This document shows positions 17,001 to 23,422 of a stretch of DNA of 37,464 bases, in pieces. Origin of the DNA: UBA2160 sp964588665 (GTDB taxonomy: Bacteria > Chloroflexota > Dehalococcoidia > Lucifugimonadales > UBA1123); assembly GCA_964588665.1 (NCBI GenBank), contig CAZPQQ010000027.1, positions 1 to 37,464 of the forward strand, in the 5' to 3' direction. The notes beneath the pieces were generated by a model, which worked only from the letters and a program-made list of their open reading frames with translations, was not told the origin of the DNA and did no database searches. A program made the position numbers and the translations under genes. Each line of letters opens with the position of its first letter. The stretch's first letter is position 1.

Positions 17001-17302
17001 GGCACATGTTCACCGTCGAACACCCGCCACGCCCCCAGACGCCGCTCCATAGCGACGCTGGCAATTGCGAGCGCACGTGAGATCGATGCGAGGGATTCCG
17101 GGAGCTCTGAGACGGCCTGCAACCCTGCTCGGAGCTCGGAGTCTGAAAGGCCGCGGCAGTCGGGACCGGCTTGCTCAGCGAGGTCGGCGCAACGAGCAGC
17201 CCATCGCAAAGCCCGCACGTCCGGGGACGCGGAGCGCTCACGCAGCCAGCCCGGAAGCGCCGCCCAACTGATGCGATCGATTGTCTCTCGCAGTATGCTC
17301 AC
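14075..17302 (-). CDS. Divergent SecA-like translocase ATPase
   Basis: This 1075-residue protein keeps the full SecA motor order. Walker A is MDAGEGKT (about residues 198-205), followed by TANDYLAQRD, STAREIGFDYLRDN, Walker B/DEAD IVDEADHVLIDQDRTPLIISG (303-323), the cross-linking domain, VDPMNGRLLPDNRYLHGLQ, GLTGTA, NMAGRGTDIII, and the arginine-finger region HQSGRVDRQLRGRAGRQGAFG. A helical scaffold-like end contains WSGHLSHLRD. Walker A lies about 100 residues later than in ordinary SecA because of an N-terminal extension. The C-terminal zinc/SecB-binding tail is absent. It is thus an accessory SecA-type motor, unlikely to be the housekeeping copy. The start is GTG 17302, ten bases after the DUF3326 stop. 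Its place between polyamine and lipoprotein genes is unusual. Client protein unknown. Confidence 0.88.
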   Translation of the reverse strand: MSILRETIDRISWAALPGWLRERSASPDVRALRWAARCADLAEQAGPDCRGLSDSELRAGLQAVSELPESLASISRALAIASVAMERRLGAWRVFDGEHVPDSLLHCFELANETAESAADVDLAFDDLLASAEQREVARGIVRTREMLETIQPANVTLPGSFYEALAALDIDSDLRFTPTREQMISAALLLRGAIVEMDAGEGKTVAAGLAAIVAASSGRTVHVVTANDYLAQRDTEWLTPVYSSLGIGVDVVLSSMEDNERRLAYGRQVVYSTAREIGFDYLRDNLKLPPELPVQGPLDTVIVDEADHVLIDQDRTPLIISGEEAEDIGGRQSAYDAVEQLLAMHVEQVRLAEANVLFGSTDEAGAGEDHAMLYAADPESAVLRDTVTKDGVSRHKLMAKLDEMHDTPGAGAYEQRFYYVTDAARSSVRFTQRGQEFIEHSLGQPESESSHLRDDPWAGPNLASLAQRAIDGKNTGQSRWEAGLGMAHQLLRAHTLFKRDIDYIVADGRVVIVDPMNGRLLPDNRYLHGLQAALEAKEGLDPRPEMETIAQITVSGLMSRYARVSGLTGTAIEARDEFDRSYGLETVKVAPTRTKRRVDEVPEIFASNEDLQAALIDQVNNWRSIGRPVLIGTVSVKQSEEISELLNHAGIEHGLLNAVTSDWEAKIVQDAGQFGAVTVSTNMAGRGTDIIIESGLGGRIVTACLDRVTAILAERPDSTVALRCGTGDEADLIAEAASQTGFRVSRAWDGTKANTVRVSNTLCVAEAVDDRDAIDFGLGLCVIGVALHQSGRVDRQLRGRAGRQGAFGASKVLASLQEDPIAFSRQAPMLNSIARIATTSDSGPKTRTSRLLHQLQDEAAADRRAAHEASRDYSAVLEHQTLTYYRARQLILTDAAWFDSCDDMARTWAGQFVSDRFRELPKIGYLPVFEKLAARLWSDLGIDCDGLFGAGEVAISDALAELLIGRLAEVRARLGDEWYDGHSRSVMVRAADQLWSGHLSHLRDVALSTAIAGPTHRDAAAHFARFACDAYRELVSAAWDQALPEILTLHFEYRDQSTSEKPTPVSEEILSLLA

Positions 17303-17312
17303 GTGCGTCCCG

Positions 17313-18653
17313 TCAACCGTGACTTTGGCCGTTGGTTCTGGACTTGACCGCCGCGTTCGGAGTCGGCTTCAGCGGCCTGCGCACCGACCAAGGCGACATG
17401 CCCGCCCGAAGTGCTGCCATCACGCCCGCGGCCTCCCAGTAATTGTCGACTACGTACAACTGATTGGTGTCCCACGGCAACCGGGACAGATCGTTTCGCA
17501 TCACGTTCCGGTTCTCGCGCACTGCGATCACCGGGACGCCTTGCTCCAACGCCGCCAATGTCGGGAGGCCGATGCAGCCGTCCGGGATGACCACGCAAGA
17601 CACATCCGAAGCGGTAATCACGCCCGGCAGCTTCATTGCCTCGGGGTCCGATACGATTCGCGGAGCTCGTTGTAGGCCCTTGAGCACGCACTGAAGGAAC
17701 GTGTTCGAGATGACCTCTGCCGCCATGCGGGGATCAACCACGCCCGGGTCCACGTTCGCGACCTCGTCCGATTCCATCATGGGCGCGTGTGCAGTCGGCA
17801 CGTCGTAGATGCACGATGCCGTATGGGTCAGCAGGGCTTCGACACCGCCCCAGGGATTGATCATCTCCCCGCCGCTGGTGAAATAGTCCATGTGGTAGGG
17901 CATGGGAACGTCGATCACGGAGGCGATGGCCACCGCGTCGAAACTGCCTTCCCAGGCGTCGAAGGCGTTCGCCAGCCCCTCGAACCCCTCGACTTCGCCC
18001 GTGGCGCGCCCAGAGTCGGAGTAATGGCTGATTAGCCGAAGGGGCCGATCCAAAACCGCCGTGCCCGCTATGTCTAGCCCGTACGTGGCATGAGCGGCAT
18101 TGACGGCGTTGACTGTCGAGGTCACCCACTTGGGGTCGTGATCGGCGTCTATGGCGACCAGCACGCGGTTGGAGCGCATCTTTCGCAGGCCTGCGGTCCC
18201 CATCATCAGTCTGGAGAGCACGCTGCCTTCGACGTACAGACCGTTGTCGGGCATTTCGTTTATGTCGGATGCGTTGACCACATTGGGGTGGGTGATCAGT
18301 GTGTCGCAGACCTCGGCGAGCATCCGAGCCACGGGCGTGGCGTCGCCAGAGTGCCCGCCGATCTCCGCGCCAATGCCCGTCGGCACGATGAACACCGCTG
18401 TGAACGAGTCGGTGTTCTCCCAGGGTCGCTTCAAGAAATCGAAAATCGAGGGGATGGACGGCAGGCGTTCGGAGTCGGTTCGCTCGATCAATCCGACCTC
18501 GCACGCGAATCTGGTGTCCGACGATTCGCTGACGACGAACCGTACGGGCGCTCGATCGTCGCCTAAAGCGTCGACCACACCCTGGCGGGCGCGATCGAGA
18601 ACGTCGTCGCCCCACGGGTTTGGGATCGTCAGCTCTCGTTCAGCTAACCGCAA
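17313..18653 (-). CDS. DUF3326 family protein
   Basis: This 446-residue protein belongs to DUF3326, a family known to me from cyanobacteria, with no established activity. The diagnostic central block reads TAVFIVPTGIGAEIGGHSGD, then DTLITHPNVVNASDINEMPDNGLYVEGS, then RVLVAIDADHDPKW. A later region has VVIPDGCIGLPTLAALEQGVPVIAVRENRNVM, like a ligand-binding Rossmann fold. No signal peptide or membrane helix is seen, so it should be cytoplasmic. The start is TTG 18653, overlapping the nspC stop by 14 bases, which implies tight coupling to the decarboxylase. It may act on the same or a neighbouring amine metabolite, but this is inferred only from gene order. Confidence 0.85.
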   Translation of the reverse strand: MRLAERELTIPNPWGDDVLDRARQGVVDALGDDRAPVRFVVSESSDTRFACEVGLIERTDSERLPSIPSIFDFLKRPWENTDSFTAVFIVPTGIGAEIGGHSGDATPVARMLAEVCDTLITHPNVVNASDINEMPDNGLYVEGSVLSRLMMGTAGLRKMRSNRVLVAIDADHDPKWVTSTVNAVNAAHATYGLDIAGTAVLDRPLRLISHYSDSGRATGEVEGFEGLANAFDAWEGSFDAVAIASVIDVPMPYHMDYFTSGGEMINPWGGVEALLTHTASCIYDVPTAHAPMMESDEVANVDPGVVDPRMAAEVISNTFLQCVLKGLQRAPRIVSDPEAMKLPGVITASDVSCVVIPDGCIGLPTLAALEQGVPVIAVRENRNVMRNDLSRLPWDTNQLYVVDNYWEAAGVMAALRAGMSPWSVRRPLKPTPNAAVKSRTNGQSHG

Positions 18654-19827
18654 TCTGACCTGCTCCGTTCCTGGCGGCGAAATCGCCGTAGCTCGTTGAC
18701 TGTATTAGAGTCAGCTCCCCCGATTCAAGCATCGCGTAGGCGTCGGGAAGGTTGATTCCGTTGAACGTGTGCGCTTTGGGCTGTGTGTAAGCGCCCATGC
18801 CCAGGATTGCGACACGGCTGCCCGGCGTCAGCGGCTCCTCAAATCGGTAGTCGCCCAGAACATCCCCGGCCAGGCATGACCTGCCGGCCAGGATGTATCT
18901 GTGCGCCCCGTCAGGAGCATAATCCAGGACATCCGGCTCGTACTGATACTCGAAGACTTCGGGCATGTGGTTCACAGACGTGTCGAGCACGGCCACGTCG
19001 ATGCCACCACTGTCGAACACGTCCAACACGGTGCTGACGATGACCCCGGCGTCGGCGACGAACGCGGCCCCTGGCTCGATGAAGATCTCAATTCCCCGGT
19101 CGCGCCTCAAGAGCGCGGCGGCATCGTTGAGCGACGTAAAATCAGTGGCTGGGCTGAAGGTGTAGCCTCCGCCCAGGTTCAGCCATTCCATGCGGTCCAG
19201 GAGGGCACCGAGCCTATCTTCAATGGCAGACGCCGTGGAGAACAGGTCGAGAAGGTCATCTGACTCGCAGTTGGTGTGGAGGAGCAGCCCTTGAGCCACC
19301 GCTGAGACGCCGCCCGACTCATGCTCGGTCTCGATGATCCGCTCGATAGGCGCTCCGAGTTTCGAGTGCCTGCGACAGGGATCGTACCTCTCGTCCGAAA
19401 CGAGGGAGATGCCCGGGTTCAGTCGAAGTCCGACGTTTGCGAATGGCGTGGCTTCCGGCCCGTAGCGCTCCAACTGGCTGATGGAGTTGAACGTGACGTA
19501 ATCGCTCAGTCGCGATATCTCGGCGAATTCATGCTCGGCGACCGCAACCCCGTAGTAGTGCACGATTCCTGAGTCACCCAGGACTTGTCGTGCAAGCCGG
19601 ACCTCAAAGGGTGAACTGGCGGTAAACCCAGTCACGTGCGTCGCCAACTCCTCCATGACCCACGAAAATGTGCACGGCTTCATGGCGTACAGAAGCGACA
19701 AGCCGGCATCGTCGGCTGCGGCGCGGATTCGTCTGGCCGAGTCGGCTAACTCAGCCTGAGAGAACACCAGCGCCGGCGTCCCCGGGACAGCGGCCAACGC
19801 CGCGCGGATTTCAGCAGTGTCTAGCAT
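18640..19827 (-). CDS. nspC: Carboxynorspermidine decarboxylase-like enzyme
   Basis: NspC enzymes are PLP-dependent fold-III decarboxylases that make norspermidine or spermidine from the carboxylated precursor. The 395-residue protein shows the PLP-lysine in LLYAMKPCTF (about residue 49), TASSPFEVRLARQ, LRLNPG, LHTNCES, the glycine-rich phosphate loop LNLGGGYTF, IEPGAAFVADAG, the catalytic Cys in GRSCLAGDVLGDY, and MGAYTQPKAHTFNGI at the C-terminus. The partner carboxynorspermidine dehydrogenase is not in the window, so the exact product is open; norspermidine, spermidine or another triamine are possible. ATG 19827 has GGAGA upstream. It lies 33 bases after the transglutaminase-like gene and overlaps DUF3326. 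Confidence 0.88.
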   Translation of the reverse strand: MLDTAEIRAALAAVPGTPALVFSQAELADSARRIRAAADDAGLSLLYAMKPCTFSWVMEELATHVTGFTASSPFEVRLARQVLGDSGIVHYYGVAVAEHEFAEISRLSDYVTFNSISQLERYGPEATPFANVGLRLNPGISLVSDERYDPCRRHSKLGAPIERIIETEHESGGVSAVAQGLLLHTNCESDDLLDLFSTASAIEDRLGALLDRMEWLNLGGGYTFSPATDFTSLNDAAALLRRDRGIEIFIEPGAAFVADAGVIVSTVLDVFDSGGIDVAVLDTSVNHMPEVFEYQYEPDVLDYAPDGAHRYILAGRSCLAGDVLGDYRFEEPLTPGSRVAILGMGAYTQPKAHTFNGINLPDAYAMLESGELTLIQSTSYGDFAARNGAGQIAVS

Positions 19828-19860
19828 CGAGTCTCCGAGCCTGTTTAGACCTGTAATTTA

Positions 19861-21321
19861 TCACACTGGCGGGTTCGGGTTCTTGCCAAGTCCGATCAAC
19901 ACAAGGCCCGCCTGGTGGCCGGCGCCTTCGAAGTAGTCGTATCTCTCCAGCAAATGGTCTCGGCTGCCCTCGACGGCGTCCGCTGCGATCTGCGCTCGAT
20001 TTCGCAGATCGCGGCCGAGAGGGGAATCGAGAGACCATGACGGGCTGATCGCCAACGTCAAACCCTCCGGCTCGCACGCCGTGGCGTACTGTTGTTTGAG
20101 TGATTCGAACTCATCCTCACTCTCATATACGACCGGTGTGACGAACACCGATTCATCGATGTACAAGCCCAACTCGTTGTCGAACACCTGGACCAAGTCG
20201 ATCTCCGGCACGAAGTTCTCCATCGCGTAGTAGAGGTCTTCGACGAGGCTTTGGTCTGCTCGGTGGTAGTAGAACTGTTCACGGACCTCGGCCATCCGGA
20301 CGGGTAGGGGCTTCTTGCGAGAGTAGTCCAGGTACGCCGACGCCTCGGCGCCTTCGACAAACAGAAACGGTATGTTCCCGTTTGTGGCGTCCACCAACAA
20401 CTCAACGTCATCCAGATCGTAGAGCAGGGCGACGTGTTGCCAGTAGCGCATGTGCCGCTTGGAGAACGAGTAGTCGAAGGTGTCCAGAATCTGCCTCAAC
20501 GCGTCCTCGGGCGGCGGGTCCGGGATCCCGGGCCCTGAGAGCACGTAGCTCGACTTGAGCCCGAGGCCGTCTGTCAGGAACTTGAGCGCCTGAACCTTCT
20601 CAGAGCATATTCCGCCACGGCCTTCGGCGATGTTGAACACGGTTTCGTCGCCGGTCCTGTACCGGAGCCTGTCTCCGGTGAATCGGGAGTAGCTCTCGAA
20701 GTCAGAGCGCCAGATGCGTTTGGCCAAGCAGCGAACGAACTCGGCCGCCGCTTCGCGAGACTCCAACGCCAAGATCTCATCGTGCCTTGAATCGGGATGA
20801 GCTTGCGACACCGTGTCGGTTATGAATCCCTCGAAGAACGAACGGTTTCGGTCCCATCTGCGCCGATGGAAGCCGGCCCAGTTGCGAGCATAGCCTGCCG
20901 CCCCGCGGTCGAACGTCAGCGCAATGATTTCGACGGGAACGCCGTCCGCGACAACCCTCGCTGCTCTTGGCGTATCCGATGCGTCCAGCGGCCTGTCGTC
21001 TTGAAGTATCGAGGAGTTCGGAACAGGGTGCGTAAGCTGTCCCGCGTCGGTTAGCGCGTAGCTGGCGTCTTGGAGCGACAACAGCGACTGGGCAGAGGAC
21101 GCCGACATGCGTTGTTGCTCCACGAGGGCGTCCACCGGGCAGTTGCGAAGGTACTTGTCGACGAGGGCGCCAAGCGTCAGCCCCGCGTCCTTGGGCTCGA
21201 TTCGGATCGCGCACGTGCGATCGGTGAGGGCGTCCGTCATCTGGACGAACACTGGCGTCCGGGTGTCCGAATCGCGTGCGAGGTCACGCCGGACCGATTC
21301 CGCTGAACTTCGCTGCTCCAT
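19861..21321 (-). CDS. Transglutaminase/NAT-like Cys-His-Asp protein
   Basis: This protein of about 486 residues carries a papain-like triad of the transglutaminase/arylamine N-acetyltransferase type. Counting from ATG 21321, Cys239 sits in GRGGICSEKVQALKFL, His296 in RYWQHVALLYDL and Asp311 in ELLVDATNGN. The 15-residue His-Asp spacing fits this fold. The N-terminal 100 residues look like a separate small domain (IEPKDAGLTLGALVDKYLRNC), and the C-terminal 130 residues are acidic and unassigned. Such enzymes cleave peptide bonds or join acyl groups to amines. Being first in an operon with NspC, it might attach or release a polyamine, which is speculative. An earlier TTG at 21396 is rejected because a TATAAT lies inside that extension; AGGGG precedes 21321. 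Confidence 0.75.
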   Translation of the reverse strand: MEQRSSAESVRRDLARDSDTRTPVFVQMTDALTDRTCAIRIEPKDAGLTLGALVDKYLRNCPVDALVEQQRMSASSAQSLLSLQDASYALTDAGQLTHPVPNSSILQDDRPLDASDTPRAARVVADGVPVEIIALTFDRGAAGYARNWAGFHRRRWDRNRSFFEGFITDTVSQAHPDSRHDEILALESREAAAEFVRCLAKRIWRSDFESYSRFTGDRLRYRTGDETVFNIAEGRGGICSEKVQALKFLTDGLGLKSSYVLSGPGIPDPPPEDALRQILDTFDYSFSKRHMRYWQHVALLYDLDDVELLVDATNGNIPFLFVEGAEASAYLDYSRKKPLPVRMAEVREQFYYHRADQSLVEDLYYAMENFVPEIDLVQVFDNELGLYIDESVFVTPVVYESEDEFESLKQQYATACEPEGLTLAISPSWSLDSPLGRDLRNRAQIAADAVEGSRDHLLERYDYFEGAGHQAGLVLIGLGKNPNPPV

Positions 21322-21355
21322 GGGCCCCTGCATCGGCTCAAACTGGTATGAGCCA

Positions 21356-21361
21356 ATTATA
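21356..21361 (-). promoter_or_regulatory. Possible -10 element of the polyamine/SecA-like operon
   Basis: TATAAT on the minus strand at 21356-21361 would start transcription about 28 bases before ATG 21321. No good -35 element is seen at the proper spacing, so an activator or alternative sigma factor could be needed. Confidence 0.4.
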
Positions 21362-21671
21362 CAGATGAGGTGCCGGAGCGTGCCTCGTCTCGGCAAGTCA
21401 CGCGGTGATCGGCGCGTTACGCTATGGAGGGCGTGACAGTGTCAGTGAGGCGATGCGAGGGATGGCGACGCTATGCCGGTGACGGGGCATCTGGGGCTAG
21501 ATGATGCCACCACATGGGTGCATTTGACCGGAGAACCCCGCCGAAAGAGACCTGGCGCCGCTACACGCCCCGCGCGCTGGGCAGGAGAATCACGCGGAAC
21601 GCGAGCGACGCCCGGTAGAGAGATTCTGGTTCGTCGTTCGATTTTATGGCGACCGCAGCGATCGCTCCGGG

Positions 21672-21953
21672 TTACGCCGACTTGGTTTCGTTAATGCGCG
21701 CTCGGCAAGAAGGGCAACCGCACTGCTTCGGCTCTCGCAGCATGTCACGGAAGATTAGCTGGACCATCTCTTTTTCGGTCAACCTGAACGAATCGCCGAT
21801 AGCGACGAATTCGACCAGTCGGGTGCTTTTGTCGGCTTTCTCGGCTTCGGTCAGCTCTTCGCCATGGACCAAGTTCTTTTTCACGTAAGCCTTGAGTGCC
21901 TTGAGATGCTCCGCAACCGTGTCACGTGGGTCATTCAGTGTTGGGTGTGTCAT
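21672..21953 (-). CDS. Small protein with a C-terminal cysteine cluster
   Basis: This 93-residue charged protein has amphipathic helices (VAEHLKALKAYVKKNL and RLTEKEMVQLIFRDMLRE) and ends with QCGCPSCRARINETKSA, where three closely spaced Cys could bind zinc or a thiol ligand. No family is recognised. A strong ribosome binding site GGAGG lies six bases before ATG 21953, which supports a real gene despite its size. Its own weak promoter may lie at 22009-22036. It stands alone between the operon starting at 21321 and the divergent rpmH unit. A redox or regulatory adaptor role is possible but not shown. Confidence 0.72.
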   Translation of the reverse strand: MTHPTLNDPRDTVAEHLKALKAYVKKNLVHGEELTEAEKADKSTRLVEFVAIGDSFRLTEKEMVQLIFRDMLREPKQCGCPSCRARINETKSA

Positions 21954-21995
21954 CTTTTGCCTCCATCCTCTTCTTAGACGGACGCTGCCGGGTTC

Positions 21996-22036
21996 CTTAC
22001 GTAAGAGCTAGATACACAATCGACATGGCCGTCCAA
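21996..22036 (-). promoter_or_regulatory. Tentative promoter with palindrome for the small Cys protein
   Basis: On the minus strand TTGGAC (22031-22036), a 16-base spacer and TATCTA (22009-22014) could form a promoter. The perfect palindrome CTTACGTAAG (21996-22005) falls at the predicted transcription start and might be an operator. The evidence is only positional. Confidence 0.35.
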
Positions 22037-22277
22037 ACCGCGACGGTGGGTGGGACCACTAAGGATTATTTGCATACTTACTTTTATTTTTCGTAGGGTG
22101 CTTGTACACATGATTCGACGAATTGGCGCCGCACGCGGGACGCGGCGGCCGCAACGTCGTCTTGCGAACTTCCCGTCGAGGCGGTTGAGAAGTAAGACCC
22201 GGGTTCTTCCTCGAAGTCGGGGAGACGGCCGGTCAGTCGCCAAACGTCGACTGCGGATACATCGACCACGATACGAA

Positions 22278-22307
22278 TTGACACCGATTTTTCGGAGTCA
22301 CTATAAT
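22278..22307 (+). promoter_or_regulatory. Promoter of the rpmH-rnpA-yidD unit
   Basis: TTGACA (22278-22283), an 18-base spacer and TATAAT (22302-22307), both hexamers matching the consensus exactly. The rpmH start codon follows 26 bases later, with GAGGT as ribosome binding site. Strong expression is expected for a ribosomal protein gene. The remaining 22040-22277 stretch holds no gene I can support. Confidence 0.8.
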
Positions 22308-22332
22308 CGTTGGGTATGTGAGGTAGCCATCA

Positions 22333-22470
22333 ATGCCAAAACGAACCTATCAACCGCGAAAACGCCGTCGGGCCAGGGTCCACGGCTTCCGATCCAGAAT
22401 GAGATCACGAGACGGCCGCAACGTAATCAAGCGACGCATGTTCAAGGGACGAAGTAGAATTACTGTTTGA
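22333..22470 (+). CDS. rpmH: Ribosomal protein L34
   Basis: This 45-residue, strongly basic protein of the large ribosomal subunit matches L34 throughout: the N-terminal PKRTYQP, then the conserved HGFRSRM and a Lys/Arg-rich end (IKRRMFKGRSRITV). L34 is normally 44-46 residues. It has GAGGT eight bases before ATG 22333 and a consensus promoter. It is followed by rnpA, the usual bacterial order, and marks the start of the rpmH-rnpA-yidD-yidC-jag cluster. Confidence 0.96.
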   Translation: MPKRTYQPRKRRRARVHGFRSRMRSRDGRNVIKRRMFKGRSRITV

Positions 22471-22565
22471 TTCTTCGAGCCCCCCGAGCGTTGCGCGTCC
22501 CCTGAACGGGCCGCGTGGCGCAACCGAAGCGACTGAAAGCTGGGACTGGCGTTTGCCAGGCGCCT

Positions 22566-22898
22566 ATGCAGAGAGAACGCCGCCTAAGAAAGTCGAGCGA
22601 TTTTGCCGCGGCTCGACGACACGGTCGGAGCTGGGCAGACCCGCTGCTCGTGCTGATAGCTCGGCGCAACGGCGCGGATGTCAGCCGAGTCGGGTTCGCC
22701 GTGGGCCGCCGCGTTGGCAACGCGGTCGTCCGCAATCGGATCAAGCGGCGCCTGCGGACGTTGACGCGCCCTGTCGATATCGCGGACGGGTGGGACTTGG
22801 TGTTCATCGCACGTCGAGACGCCGCCATATCGAGCTTTCCGGAACTGGCGAGGGCGGTGTCGAGACTTCTCAGACGTTCCCGTGTTGCGAGTTCATGA
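22566..22898 (+). CDS. rnpA: Ribonuclease P protein component
   Basis: RnpA binds the RNase P RNA and helps mature tRNA 5' ends. The 110-residue product has the expected RRLRKSSDFAAARRHGRSW opening, the PLLVLIARRN strand, and the family signature RVGNAVVRNRIKRRLR with its RNR core. The C-terminus ends DLVFIARRDAAISSFPELARAVSRLL. I choose ATG 22566 because RnpA proteins start just before this RRLR motif; an upstream in-frame GTG at 22515 would add 17 unlike residues. It follows rpmH and is followed by yidD, with the YidD frame opening inside its end. Confidence 0.94.
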   Translation: MQRERRLRKSSDFAAARRHGRSWADPLLVLIARRNGADVSRVGFAVGRRVGNAVVRNRIKRRLRTLTRPVDIADGWDLVFIARRDAAISSFPELARAVSRLLRRSRVASS

Positions 22899-22941
22899 CA
22901 ATACGCAAGACGCTCTCAAACCGACCGCGGCGGCTTCCGAT

Positions 22942-23151
22942 ATGAAGAAACTCGCTCTCGGCGCCATCAGGTTGTACCAACTGGTCTTGGCCCCGTACTG
23001 GCCAGGGGCCTGCAGGCATATGCCCACTTGTTCCCACTACGCCGCCGAGGCGATACAAAAACATGGCGCCGGCAGGGGAGCCTGGCTGACCGCCGGGCGA
23101 CTGGGCCGATGCCGTCCATTTGGCACTAGCGGTTACGACCCGGTGCCGTGA
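22942..23151 (+). CDS. yidD: YidD membrane protein insertion factor
   Basis: YidD is a small membrane-associated protein that assists YidC-dependent membrane protein insertion. The 69-residue product has the family pattern: an amphipathic N-terminus (LGAIRLYQLVLAP), then CRHMPTCSHYAAEAI with conserved cysteines, and the C-terminal GRLGRCRPFGTSGYDPVP. Family members are about 70-85 residues long. ATG 22942 fits this length; GTG 22882 in the same frame would overlap rnpA by 17 bases and add unlike sequence. It sits 43 bases after rnpA, the usual order, but a propeller gene separates it from yidC. Confidence 0.92.
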   Translation: MKKLALGAIRLYQLVLAPYWPGACRHMPTCSHYAAEAIQKHGAGRGAWLTAGRLGRCRPFGTSGYDPVP

Positions 23152-23374
23152 AACGCGAAATTGAGAAAAGGCGGCGAGTCGCCGGCGCCCCGTTGCGCTC
23201 GCGATCGGCGCCGAATACGCGATCAACGGACTTACGAAATGAAACACCCCGTGGCTCTGAGAGAGCTGGAATTGCCGAAGATTGGCTCAGTTGAACAGGC
23301 GCCTTGCTGCCGTCGCATGACAGAATGAGGCAGTGAACGGCATCGGCCTGAATGTGCAGAAGACGTAATGCCGC

Positions 23375-23401
23375 GTGGGGCATCGACGACAGTCGCCCCA
23401 C
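23375..23401 (+). other. Hairpin upstream of the beta-propeller lipoprotein
   Basis: GTGGGGC (23375-23381) and GCCCCAC (23395-23401) form a 7-bp stem, extended internally by GAC/GTC, about 20 bases before the start codon at 23423. There is no T-run. The rest of 23152-23422 holds nothing I recognise. Confidence 0.35.
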
Positions 23402-23422
23402 CGAGATATTGGATACGTTCGG

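Noticed and set aside
21954..22332. Possible replication origin next to rpmH
   Set aside because: Only one DnaA-box-like site (TTGTACACA) and a short AT-rich patch are seen; there is no dnaA or dnaN and no cluster of boxes.
22050..22457. A 135-codon Arg-rich plus-strand frame overlapping rpmH
   Set aside because: It overlaps the consensus promoter and the real rpmH gene in another frame and lacks a ribosome binding site.
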